Positions 1-5,284 of a stretch of DNA of 7,915 bases are shown piece after piece. A program made the translations under genes and the position numbers. Location: contig DLBF01000009.1 in the NCBI GenBank assembly GCA_002494215.1, positions 1 through 7,915 of the forward strand. The letters are read 5' to 3'. The notes beneath the pieces are model-generated. The model saw nothing but the letters and a program-made list of their open reading frames with translations. It was not told where the DNA came from and made no database searches. How positions within the stretch are numbered: the first letter of the stretch is position 1; each line of letters begins with the position of its first letter. This DNA comes from Prevotellaceae bacterium UBA7028 (lineage in GTDB: Bacteria; Bacteroidota; Bacteroidia; Bacteroidales; Bacteroidaceae).

Positions 1-254
1 TCGCGGTCCTCATCGGATGCCAGCCATACGGTCTTAGCCTCCTTTGACAACTTCTTCAGATTCTCGACAACACTTTTCTTGTCGCTTGGTACTTCATATT
101 GTGGGGCGAACGTGTTAACGTCCACGCTGAAAGTCCTTTTCTTCAAGTCTCGAATATGACCATAACTCGAAACTACCTTATAGTCCTCTCCCAGGAATTT
201 TTCAATAGTTTTTGCCTTTGCCGGGCTCTCCACTATTACCAGATTATCCTTCAT
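1..254 (-). CDS. topA: DNA topoisomerase I, N-terminal fragment (cut by window edge)
   Basis: This is the first 84 codons of type IA topoisomerase I, which relaxes negative supercoils by transient cleavage of one DNA strand. The ATG at 254 opens with MKDNLVIVESPAKAKTIEKF, the conserved start of the TOPRIM domain, followed by a GHIRDL motif near residue 33 and the SDEDR stretch at the window edge. SDEDR is the acidic metal-binding motif of TOPRIM. The catalytic tyrosine domain and the zinc or basic tail lie outside the window. The gene follows the Nudix gene on the same strand after about 60 bases, but a TACCTTTG element in that gap suggests it has its own promoter. Family assignment is near certain; the state of the rest of the gene cannot be seen. 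Confidence 0.96.
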   Translation of the reverse strand, partial: MKDNLVIVESPAKAKTIEKFLGEDYKVVSSYGHIRDLKKRTFSVDVNTFAPQYEVPSDKKSVVENLKKLSKEAKTVWLASDEDR

Positions 255-284
255 CTTTCGTTCGTTTTTTTATAATTGCGGCGG

Positions 285-292
285 CAAAGGTA
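285..292 (-). promoter_or_regulatory. Bacteroidetes -7 element upstream of topA
   Basis: On the minus strand the sequence TACCTTTG matches the Bacteroidetes -7 consensus TAnnTTTG and lies about 30 bases before the topA ATG. No TTG is seen at the expected -33 position, so this is a one-box match. The identical octamer precedes the tRNA at 7877-7884. Confidence 0.55.
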
Positions 293-314
293 CTGCATTT
301 TTTTGTTCTACACC

Positions 315-851
315 TTATATATTAGGGATTTTTTTTGCTAAAATATGTTGCACACCTTTTCGAATCGAGGTTAAACCAAAGGTTTCCGGTCGGACCTCAT
401 TCCATGGTATCCACATAATTTCAGCGGCATCATCTGCAGCAATAGCGTTTTTTGTGCTGTTAACATGGCACAGATAGAACATATCTATGGTGTGTATGTC
501 CAACCCGCCATACGGATAGATATTGGGGATGGAGAACAGAAACTGAATCTTCTCAACTGTGAGCCCTGTTTCCTCTTTCACCTCACGCACCACGCCCTCC
601 TCGCTGGTCTCGTAGCAGTCGCTGAATCCGCCAGGCAGATCCAGTGTTCCTTTGGCTGGTTCCTTGGCCCTGCGTACCACCAACAGTTCATTCTTCTCGT
701 TCACTATCACAGCTACTGTCGAAGCACTGGGATTGAAGTAATACACAAAGCCACAAGCCTCGCAACGTTTGCTTTTATTGTTATTCTCAACAAATCTGTC
801 TGAGCCGCACAGGGGGCAGAATCTGAATTTTTCCAAAGGATGACGGGCCAT
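315..851 (-). CDS. Zinc-ribbon Nudix hydrolase
   Basis: A 178-residue cytoplasmic protein of the Nudix superfamily, which hydrolyses nucleoside diphosphates linked to another moiety using a divalent metal. The N-terminus has a zinc ribbon with two CxxC knuckles (C12/C15 and C30/C33). The Nudix box is complete: G75, five residues, E81, seven residues, then R89-E90, E93-E94 and G96, exactly GX5EX7REUXEEXGU. The ribbon plus Nudix order recalls NudC (NADH/NAD-cap pyrophosphatase), but the protein is shorter than NudC and I do not see the SQPWPFP motif that marks NudC after the box, so NADH specificity is not supported. ADP-ribose or a nucleotide-sugar substrate is equally possible. It is transcribed towards topA. 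The start at 851 is supported by the ribbon lying immediately downstream and by a promoter about 30 bases upstream. Confidence 0.93.
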   Translation of the reverse strand: MARHPLEKFRFCPLCGSDRFVENNNKSKRCEACGFVYYFNPSASTVAVIVNEKNELLVVRRAKEPAKGTLDLPGGFSDCYETSEEGVVREVKEETGLTVEKIQFLFSIPNIYPYGGLDIHTIDMFYLCHVNSTKNAIAADDAAEIMWIPWNEVRPETFGLTSIRKGVQHILAKKIPNI

Positions 852-880
852 ATATGTCTATTTTTGTCATTTTTGAGTTG

Positions 881-911
881 CAAACATATAAAAAAGTGAT
901 AGAATTTACAA
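881..911 (-). promoter_or_regulatory. Promoter of the Nudix gene
   Basis: On the minus strand a TTG at 909-911 is followed after 20 bases by TATGTTTG (881-888), fitting the Bacteroidetes -33/-7 pattern. It would give a leader of about 20-25 bases before the ATG at 851. Confidence 0.6.
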
Positions 912-951
912 CATTCAGTCGCGTTTTCTGACACCATAACTAAAAAAAGAG

Positions 952-959
952 TATATTTG
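952..959 (+). promoter_or_regulatory. Likely -7 element for the NfeD-S23-flotillin block
   Basis: TATATTTG matches TAnnTTTG and lies 49 bases before the ATG at 1009. The upstream TTTTCTG (924-930, 21 bases away) is only a weak -33 candidate. No other TAnnTTTG site is visible in the 1600-1734 or 2110-2211 gaps, so this may drive all three genes. Confidence 0.5.
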
Positions 960-1008
960 TATCTTGGAAACGAAAAAAATACACGTCTAACCAAAAACAT
1001 TACAGACT

Positions 1009-1599
1009 ATGAGTATTCTTTCTGATTGGTTCAACCAACTCGACCCTGCCCTACGCATCTATTGGGGCATCGCTATCTTTGCATCCATTGTAGTAATTAT
1101 CCAGACTACTATGTCATTTGCCGGAATGGGTGATATTGATTCGGGCAGTGCCGATGTGGATTTCAGTACCGATACCGACAGCTTGGATGATGCCGGCAGT
1201 ATGCACCTGCTCTCCATCCGCAACATATTCTACTTTTTGTTAGGTTTTGGTTGGGCTGGTGTCAGCCTGTGGGATACCATCCCCAGCGCCATCGTCCTCT
1301 GTGCCGTAGCCGTCCTGACAGGCTGCCTCTTCGTAGCAATCTTTGTCTTCCTGTTCCGTCAGATGATGAAGTTGCAGAGCAATGGCGCCTACAGTATCAA
1401 CGATGCCGTGGGAAAGGTATGCGATGTGTATATGCGTATCCCCGGAGAAAACCAAGGCATGGGAAAAGTTCAAATTAGCTTCAACGGCTCCGTTCAGGAA
1501 CTGGATGCCCGCACCATAGGCGCGCCCATCCCCTCAGGCACCAAAGTGCGCGTGCTACGCGTAATAGAAAAAAAGGTATTGGAAGTGGAGACAGCTTAA
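1009..1599 (+). CDS. NfeD-like membrane protein with C-terminal OB fold (flotillin partner)
   Basis: A 196-residue integral membrane protein. A first hydrophobic helix spans about residues 17-38. An acidic, Asp/Ser-rich loop follows (41-63, with repeated DxD). Two more helices lie at about 72-88 and 92-117. The soluble C-terminal domain (about 126-194) looks like the small beta-barrel OB fold of NfeD proteins, with the pattern 'DAVGKVCDV...GKVQISFNG...VRVLRVIEKKVLEVE'. This matches short NfeD1b-type proteins such as YuaF of B. subtilis, which lack the ClpP-like protease domain and are encoded beside a flotillin. No protease residues are seen here. The flotillin gene lies two genes downstream. 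The role, helping organise flotillin-containing membrane domains, is inferred from family and context. Confidence 0.82.
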   Translation: MSILSDWFNQLDPALRIYWGIAIFASIVVIIQTTMSFAGMGDIDSGSADVDFSTDTDSLDDAGSMHLLSIRNIFYFLLGFGWAGVSLWDTIPSAIVLCAVAVLTGCLFVAIFVFLFRQMMKLQSNGAYSINDAVGKVCDVYMRIPGENQGMGKVQISFNGSVQELDARTIGAPIPSGTKVRVLRVIEKKVLEVETA

Positions 1600-1602
1600 G
1601 CT

Positions 1603-1630
1603 GGTTTACGGTTTACGGTTTACAGTTTAC
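1603..1630 (+). repeat. Inverted heptad arm, four GTTTAC units after the nfeD-like gene
   Basis: Three copies of GGTTTAC and one AGTTTAC in tandem start three bases after the nfeD-like stop. They are the reverse complement, in their GTTTAC core, of the GTAAAC heptads at 1664-1691. The two arms can pair as four 6-bp blocks separated by single purine-purine mismatches, around a loop of about 34 bases. Confidence 0.9.
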
Positions 1631-1663
1631 GGCGTTCAAATATAAACAAATAAACATCTAAAC

Positions 1664-1733
1664 GGTAAACGGTAAACAGTAAACGGTAAACAATAAACGG
1701 TAAACGGTAAACAGTAAACGGTAAACAATAAAA
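1664..1733 (+). repeat. Tandem heptads (GTAAAC core), 35-bp higher-order unit x2
   Basis: Ten consecutive 7-mers run directly up to the S23 start codon. They form a five-heptad pattern used twice: GGTAAAC, GGTAAAC, AGTAAAC, GGTAAAC, AATAAAC. The first 35-bp copy is 1664-1698 and the second 1699-1733; they differ only in the last base. The heptad was therefore expanded first singly and later as a 35-bp block. Confidence 0.95.
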
Positions 1734-1734
1734 C

Positions 1735-2109
1735 ATGGAATACTCATTTGAGAAATTAAACGTTTGGAAAGAGGCAAGAAAGCTAGTGGTTGCTGTTTAT
1801 CAGCTGCTCGACAATTTTCCCAAGTTTGAGAATTATGCTCTTTGCGACCAAATAAGACGTTCTATTATCTCAGTACCATCAAACGTGGCAGAAGGAACAG
1901 GGCGTATGTCACCCAAAGAAAAACTGCACTTCATTGAAATATCATATGGGTCTTTGATGGAAGCTTATAATCAACTGATTATTGCTTCAGACCTTAAATA
2001 TATAACAGAAGAAAGTCTAAAAGAATTAAAACCATCAATAGATACGGTAGCCCGTTTGCTAAACGGACTTCGTTCTCAGATAATTAAAGATTTAAACCAT
2101 AAACAGTAA
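1735..2109 (+). CDS. Four-helix-bundle protein, S23 / 23S rRNA intervening-sequence family
   Basis: A 124-residue, all-helical protein with the hallmarks of the S23 family: 'FEKLNVWKEARKL' (5-17), FP (28-29), 'QIRRSIISVPSNVAEGTGR' (39-57), 'HFIEISYGSL' (65-74) and the QL following. Family members form pentameric four-helix bundles related to the Avd accessory protein of diversity-generating retroelements. Some are encoded inside 23S rRNA intervening sequences. The molecular role of free-standing copies is not established. This one is not in an rRNA gene and no reverse transcriptase is nearby. It sits between NfeD-like and flotillin genes, wrapped in heptad repeats. Its base composition is lower in G+C than its neighbours (21, 25 and 15 G+C per 60 bases at 1741, 1801 and 1981, against 38 at 1261 and 32 at 2221). 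The last five codons and the stop lie inside the downstream repeat. This suggests an inserted unit. Confidence 0.9.
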   Translation: MEYSFEKLNVWKEARKLVVAVYQLLDNFPKFENYALCDQIRRSIISVPSNVAEGTGRMSPKEKLHFIEISYGSLMEAYNQLIIASDLKYITEESLKELKPSIDTVARLLNGLRSQIIKDLNHKQ

Positions 2110-2197
2110 ACAGTAAACCATAAACAGTAAACAGTAAACCATAAACAGTAAACAGTAAACCATAAACAGTAAACAATAAACCGTAAACAGTAAACCC
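2093..2197 (+). repeat. Tandem heptads (TAAAC core), 21-bp higher-order unit x5
   Basis: Fifteen contiguous 7-mers form five 21-bp units of the type TAAACCA, TAAACAG, TAAACAG. The first three are exact, and the last two carry substitutions (TAAACAA, TAAACCG, TAAACCC). The array begins inside the S23 coding region, supplies its TAA stop (2107-2109) and ends 14 bases before the flotillin ATG. Because seven is not a multiple of three, TAA falls in all three forward frames. Confidence 0.95.
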
Positions 2198-2211
2198 CAA
2201 ATACAATAAAC

Positions 2212-3651
2212 ATGTTACAAGATCCATTAACCCTAATTGTAGTATGCGCCATCCTGGTGGTGGCCATCGTGGCCTTCCTGGCCAATCGTTACAGAAAGTG
2301 TCCTGCCGACAAGATCCTGGTTATCTATGGTAGTGGCAATGGTGCTAAGAAATCCGCCAACTGTGTACACGGTGGTGGTGCCTTTGTATGGCCTGTCATT
2401 CAGGACTATGCCTACATGAGTCTGACTCCCATCGGTATCGATGCCAACCTTACCAATGCCTTGTCTCGTCAGAACATCCGTGTGGACGTACCCTGCCGCT
2501 TTACCGTAGGTATCAGCACCGACCCCGAGTACATGAATGCTGCTGCCGAACGTCTGTTGGGTCAGACAGCCAACCAGATTCAGGAAATGGCACGCGACAT
2601 CCTCTTCGGTCAGTTGCGTCTGGTTATCGCCACCATGAGTATCGAGGAGTTGAACTCCGACCGTGACAAGTTCCTGGAAGCTATCACCGCTAATGTCGAG
2701 GTCGAGTTGAAGAAAATCGGTTTGAAGCTTATCAACGTAAACGTTACCGATATCAAGGACGAGAGTGGTTATATCGAGGCACTCGGTCAGGAGGCTGCTG
2801 CCAAGGCTATCAACGAGGCCAAGGTTCGCGTTGCTGAGCAGGAGAAGATTGGTGAGATTGGTAAGGCTGAGGCTATCCGTGAGACCCGTATCCGTACCGC
2901 TGCTGCCAATGCAGAGGCTGTGAAGGGTGAAAACGAAGCCAAGATAAACATCGCCAACTCTGATGCCGACCGTCGCGAGAACGAGGCAGAGGCCCTGCGC
3001 CGTGCCACAGCTGCCGAGAATGTGGCACAGGCTCATGCCTTGGAGGAGTCTTATGCTGCCGAGCAGAAAGCCGAGGATGCCCGTGCTTCCCGTGAGCGTG
3101 CCACCCAGAATGCCAATATCATCGTTAAGCAGGAGATTGAGAAGAAACGACTCGTCATCGAGGCTGAGGCTGCTGCCGAACAGAAGCGCGTCAATGCCAA
3201 GGGTGAGGCAGATGCCATCTATGCCAAGATGGAGGCAGAGGCTAAGGGTCTCTATCAGATTCTGACCAAGCAAGCCGAGGGTTACGACAAGATGATTCAG
3301 GCTGCCGGTGGTGATGCTACCAAGGCATACACCCTCCTCCTTCTGGAGAAGCTGCCCGAACTCGTCAAGACTCAGGTCGAGGCTATCAAGGGCATCAATA
3401 TCGACAAGGTTACCGTTTGGGACAATGGTGGCAATGCCGATGGCAAGGGCTCTACTGCCAACTTCCTTTCAGGTCTCATGAAGAGTGTTCCTCCTTTGAA
3501 CGAGCTTTTCGAGCAGGCCGGCATGTCTCTCCCCGAGTATTTGGGCAAGAAAAGCCTCACCCCCGACCCCTCTCCCGTGGGCGAGGGGAACCCCGAAGGG
3601 GAGAGGAACGAGAACCAGACCCATGGTAACACTGGCGGAGGTCAGAACTGA
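2212..3651 (+). CDS. Flotillin-family (SPFH domain) membrane-microdomain protein
   Basis: A 479-residue flotillin. A single N-terminal hydrophobic helix (about 7-25) anchors it. The SPFH/band-7 domain follows (about 28-190, including 'GGGAFVWPV' at 54-62 and a conserved 'MSIEEL...RDKF' at 142-154). A long Ala/Glu-rich coiled coil runs from about 190 to 365. The flotillin C-terminal region (about 366-447) contains 'LLLEKLPELVKTQ' and 'INIDKVTVWDNGG', which parallels the end of B. subtilis FloT. Flotillins oligomerise at the inner face of the cytoplasmic membrane and mark ordered lipid domains; partner NfeD proteins join them. Residues 448-465 (SLTPDPSPVGEGNPEGER) are encoded by an interspersed palindromic element and are not family sequence. 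The following NENQTHGNTGGGQN is probably the native tail. No separate promoter is visible, so co-transcription with the genes upstream is likely. Confidence 0.94.
   Translation: MLQDPLTLIVVCAILVVAIVAFLANRYRKCPADKILVIYGSGNGAKKSANCVHGGGAFVWPVIQDYAYMSLTPIGIDANLTNALSRQNIRVDVPCRFTVGISTDPEYMNAAAERLLGQTANQIQEMARDILFGQLRLVIATMSIEELNSDRDKFLEAITANVEVELKKIGLKLINVNVTDIKDESGYIEALGQEAAAKAINEAKVRVAEQEKIGEIGKAEAIRETRIRTAAANAEAVKGENEAKINIANSDADRRENEAEALRRATAAENVAQAHALEESYAAEQKAEDARASRERATQNANIIVKQEIEKKRLVIEAEAAAEQKRVNAKGEADAIYAKMEAEAKGLYQILTKQAEGYDKMIQAAGGDATKAYTLLLLEKLPELVKTQVEAIKGINIDKVTVWDNGGNADGKGSTANFLSGLMKSVPPLNELFEQAGMSLPEYLGKKSLTPDPSPVGEGNPEGERNENQTHGNTGGGQN
3553..3606 (+). repeat. Palindromic GC-rich element inserted in frame in the flotillin gene
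   Basis: A 54-base GC-rich block carries the CTCACCCCCGACCCCTCTCC-type sequence typical of short interspersed elements in Bacteroidetes genomes. CCCCTC (3567-3572) pairs with GAGGGG (3583-3588), extended by CCC/GGG inside. CCCC-GAA-GGGG (3591-3601) makes a second hairpin. As an alternative fold, CCTCTCCC (3569-3576) pairs with GGGAGAGG (3599-3606). The block is exactly 18 codons long, so the flotillin frame is kept. Element limits are inferred from where the family-like sequence stops. Confidence 0.75.
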
Positions 3652-3662
3652 TTTCGGAGAAG

Positions 3663-3698
3663 GTTAAAGAAGTTAGAGAAGTCAAAGTAGTTAAAGCC
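3663..3698 (+). repeat. Nonamer tandem repeat, left arm (GTTAAAGAA type)
   Basis: Four consecutive 9-mers follow the flotillin stop: GTTAAAGAA, GTTAGAGAA, GTCAAAGTA, GTTAAAGCC. The first 21 bases (3663-3683) are an inverted match to 3772-3793, with about 20 of 22 positions complementary. Confidence 0.8.
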
Positions 3699-3722
3699 GA
3701 TAGTTATACCCATGTTATCAAG

Positions 3723-3741
3723 AAGCCGTAAGTAACGGCTT
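3723..3741 (+). terminator. Hairpin after the flotillin gene, possible terminator
   Basis: AAGCCGT (3723-3729) and ACGGCTT (3735-3741) form a perfect 7-bp stem with a 5-base loop. It lies in the centre of the larger nonamer inverted repeat. No clear U-tract follows, so a terminator role is possible but not shown. Confidence 0.4.
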
Positions 3742-3771
3742 AACTTCTGTCTGAAGGACGAGCGAAACGAA

Positions 3772-3796
3772 GACTTCTTTTAACTTCTTTAACTTC
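3772..3796 (+). repeat. Nonamer tandem repeat, right arm (inverted, TTTAACTTC type)
   Basis: GACTTC is followed by two TTTAACTTC units (with one extra T). This is the inverted partner of 3663-3683. The arms enclose 88 bases including the 3723-3741 hairpin. Short AT-rich near-repeats continue to 3870: TATAAAC/TTTAAAC words (3812-3838), then TTTTAACA-type 8-mers (3848-3870). Confidence 0.75.
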
Positions 3797-3871
3797 CAAA
3801 ACTCATAAACTATACACTATAAACTTTAAACTATAAACTCTTTAACCTTTTAACATTTTAACATTTTAACC

Positions 3872-3885
3872 GGCGCTTGAGCGCC
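3872..3885 (+). promoter_or_regulatory. Hairpin in the aquaporin leader
   Basis: GGCGC-TTGA-GCGCC is a perfect 5-bp GC stem with a tetraloop in an otherwise AT-rich leader, ending 16 bases before the aquaporin ATG. It is followed by A-rich sequence, so it is not an intrinsic terminator on either strand. A role in mRNA stability or translation is inference. No TAnnTTTG promoter is visible between 3652 and 3901. Confidence 0.4.
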
Positions 3886-3901
3886 ATTGAACTAAAAAAA
3901 C

Positions 3902-4567
3902 ATGAAAAAGTACATTGCTGAATGTATCGGTACATTTGTACTGACATTCCTCGGTTGCGGTGCAGCCGTCAGTCTGAGTTGTGGAACAGATGCAGCATCT
4001 GTAGTTGGAACAGCCATTGCCTTTGGTCTCGCTGTAGTAGCTATGGCCTACACCATCGGCGGTATCTCTGGTTGCCACATCAATCCCGCCATTACACTGG
4101 GTTGCCTTATCACAGGCCGTATCAGCTGTAAGGACAGTGCAGGTTACATCTGCGGTCAGGTTGTAGGTGCTATTATTGCAGGTGCCTGTCTGGCTTTCAT
4201 CTACGGAGCAGAAACAGGCATTGGCAGCAACGGCATTGGAGCTGGTTGTAATGGCAGTGCCGTAACGGCTCTCATTGTCGAGGCTATCCTTACTGCCCTC
4301 TTTGTGTTGGTGGTATTAGGTGCAACTCACAAGACCAATGGTGATACAGGAAAATTTGCAGGTCTGGCCATTGGCCTCTCACTGATCCTCATTCACTTGG
4401 TAGGCATTCACTTCACAGGCACCAGTGTGAATCCCGCACGTTCCATTGGTCCCGCTATCTTCGCTGGTGGTGAAGCCCTGACCAACGTATGGATTTTCAT
4501 TGTCGGCCCTTTCATCGGTTCATTCATCGCTGCCGGCCTCTGGAAGCTGGTAGAGCCAAAGGAGTAA
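3902..4567 (+). CDS. aqpZ: Aquaporin Z-type water channel (MIP family)
   Basis: A 221-residue inner-membrane channel with the six-helix, two-half-helix MIP layout. Both signature motifs are intact: NPA at 61-63 ('GCHINPAITLG') and NPA at 177-179 ('TSVNPARS'). The four residues of the aromatic/arginine selectivity filter of E. coli AqpZ (F43, H174, T183, R189) appear at equivalent places as F41, H165, T174 and R180. This predicts a water-selective pore, not a glycerol facilitator, which would have a wider filter and lack the His. The length is close to AqpZ (231). The start at 3902 gives the usual 'AEC.GTF' first-helix pattern. It lies 250 bases after flotillin, without a recognisable promoter, and ends at a strong bidirectional terminator. 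Transcription may come from upstream or from a promoter of another type. Confidence 0.95.
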   Translation: MKKYIAECIGTFVLTFLGCGAAVSLSCGTDAASVVGTAIAFGLAVVAMAYTIGGISGCHINPAITLGCLITGRISCKDSAGYICGQVVGAIIAGACLAFIYGAETGIGSNGIGAGCNGSAVTALIVEAILTALFVLVVLGATHKTNGDTGKFAGLAIGLSLILIHLVGIHFTGTSVNPARSIGPAIFAGGEALTNVWIFIVGPFIGSFIAAGLWKLVEPKE

Positions 4568-4587
4568 TCTCGTATTGGCATAGATAT

Positions 4588-4621
4588 AAAAAAAATAGGG
4601 CCGAAGTTGCCCTATTTTTTT
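4588..4621. terminator. Bidirectional intrinsic terminator between convergent genes
   Basis: An A8 run leads into TAGGGC (4596-4601), a 7-base loop and GCCCTA (4609-4614), followed by T7. The A and T runs make it work on both strands, stopping the aquaporin transcript from the left and the 179-residue gene from the right. The stop codon of the minus-strand gene (4620-4622) overlaps its last T. Confidence 0.9.
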
Positions 4622-5159
4622 ATTCCTTTGCCGAAACAAGGTCCATAATCAACGACTTTACCGATTGAGAATTGGCAGTCACGTAATGTGATCGCGTAAC
4701 CTTGGGGGTATATTTCCAGACCTTCTGCCCCAGATCCTTGCTGGGCATAATTCTCTTTAATACAGCCATCAGGTCCGAGGCACGTTTCACCTTCTCACCG
4801 ACATGTACAAACATTACCTCATTTCTCTTATACTTCATGTCTATTCTGCCATCCGTTCCCAACAGAATGGTCCCTATAGGCACAAACTCCATTTTTTCAG
4901 AGCCCATTGTCAGCTTGCACTTCTCTGTATTATACGAGCCTAGCGCATCCTCGCAGATAGATATCTGCTCACGCTCTATTGTCATCAGTCCTTTTGCTAC
5001 GCTATCTCCGAACCAATCAGTCTCCATTTCATTGAAGAAATCAGAGACAAGAGTCTGAAAGCGAAAGATTCTTTCTTCCGGGTCAAACTGTCTCCTTTTC
5101 TCTCTCTTTGCTTTTTCTTTATCTTGCAAAGCCTTCAGGAATGCATTAAAGTCTTTCAT
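4620..5159 (-). CDS. Hypothetical protein, 179 residues
   Basis: I do not recognise this protein. It has no signal peptide or membrane helix, so it is probably cytoplasmic. Residues 1-30 are a highly charged helix (KEKAKREKRRQ, basic in the middle). Residues 30-60 look helical with aromatics. Residues about 62-122 alternate hydrophobic and polar residues as in a beta-rich domain ('MEFVPIGTILLGTDGRIDMKY'). The C-terminal 50 residues are basic with further short helices. It is convincing as a gene: it has a well-formed promoter upstream, a terminator at its stop, and no overlap with neighbours. It follows the metallophosphoesterase on the same strand but with its own promoter. No catalytic motif is visible and no function is proposed. 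Confidence 0.8.
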   Translation of the reverse strand: MKDFNAFLKALQDKEKAKREKRRQFDPEERIFRFQTLVSDFFNEMETDWFGDSVAKGLMTIEREQISICEDALGSYNTEKCKLTMGSEKMEFVPIGTILLGTDGRIDMKYKRNEVMFVHVGEKVKRASDLMAVLKRIMPSKDLGQKVWKYTPKVTRSHYVTANSQSVKSLIMDLVSAKE

Positions 5160-5232
5160 TTCTCAAAAAAATCTTTTTACCTATTACTTGCACATTTCTA
5201 ACCAATCGTAGCAATTTGAAGTTTTCTGGGCG

Positions 5233-5263
5233 CAAAGATATACACATTCCTGTAAAAAACAAA
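5233..5263 (-). promoter_or_regulatory. Promoter of the 179-residue gene
   Basis: On the minus strand, TTTG (5260-5263), 19 bases, then TATCTTTG (5233-5240) is an ideal Bacteroidetes -33/-7 arrangement. It predicts a leader of roughly 65 bases before the ATG at 5159. Confidence 0.72.
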
Positions 5264-5284
5264 GAAAATTATACATTTTGATAC

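Noticed and set aside
315..851. NudC (NADH pyrophosphatase) assignment for the Nudix gene
   Set aside because: The zinc ribbon fits, but the protein is short and the SQPWPFP motif after the Nudix box is not present.
1603..1733. Telomere-like or origin-type repeats
   Set aside because: The heptads resemble telomeric units only by length and AT richness. They lie between genes, are inverted in part, and have no DnaA-box cluster or partner replication gene.
1735..2109. Avd protein of a diversity-generating retroelement
   Set aside because: The fold family is related, but no reverse transcriptase or template/variable repeat pair is present in the window. The WKEARKL and RRSI..PSN.AEG signatures fit S23 better.
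1735..2109. 23S rRNA intervening sequence
   Set aside because: No rRNA sequence lies on either side; the neighbours are protein genes.
1664..2197. CRISPR-like array
   Set aside because: Units are contiguous 7-mers without unique spacers, and there are no cas genes.
2076..2285. Minus-strand 69-codon open frame with repeated TVYCLWF heptapeptides
   Set aside because: The repeats simply translate the 21-bp DNA superunit (seven codons) on the strand lacking TAA stops. There is no sign of a promoter or a protein-like composition outside the repeat.
2233..3273. Long (346-codon) antisense open frame across the flotillin gene
   Set aside because: It mirrors the biased codon use of the Ala/Glu-rich coiled coil. 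The low-complexity Leu/Gly-rich product has no family features, and the plus strand encodes a clear flotillin.
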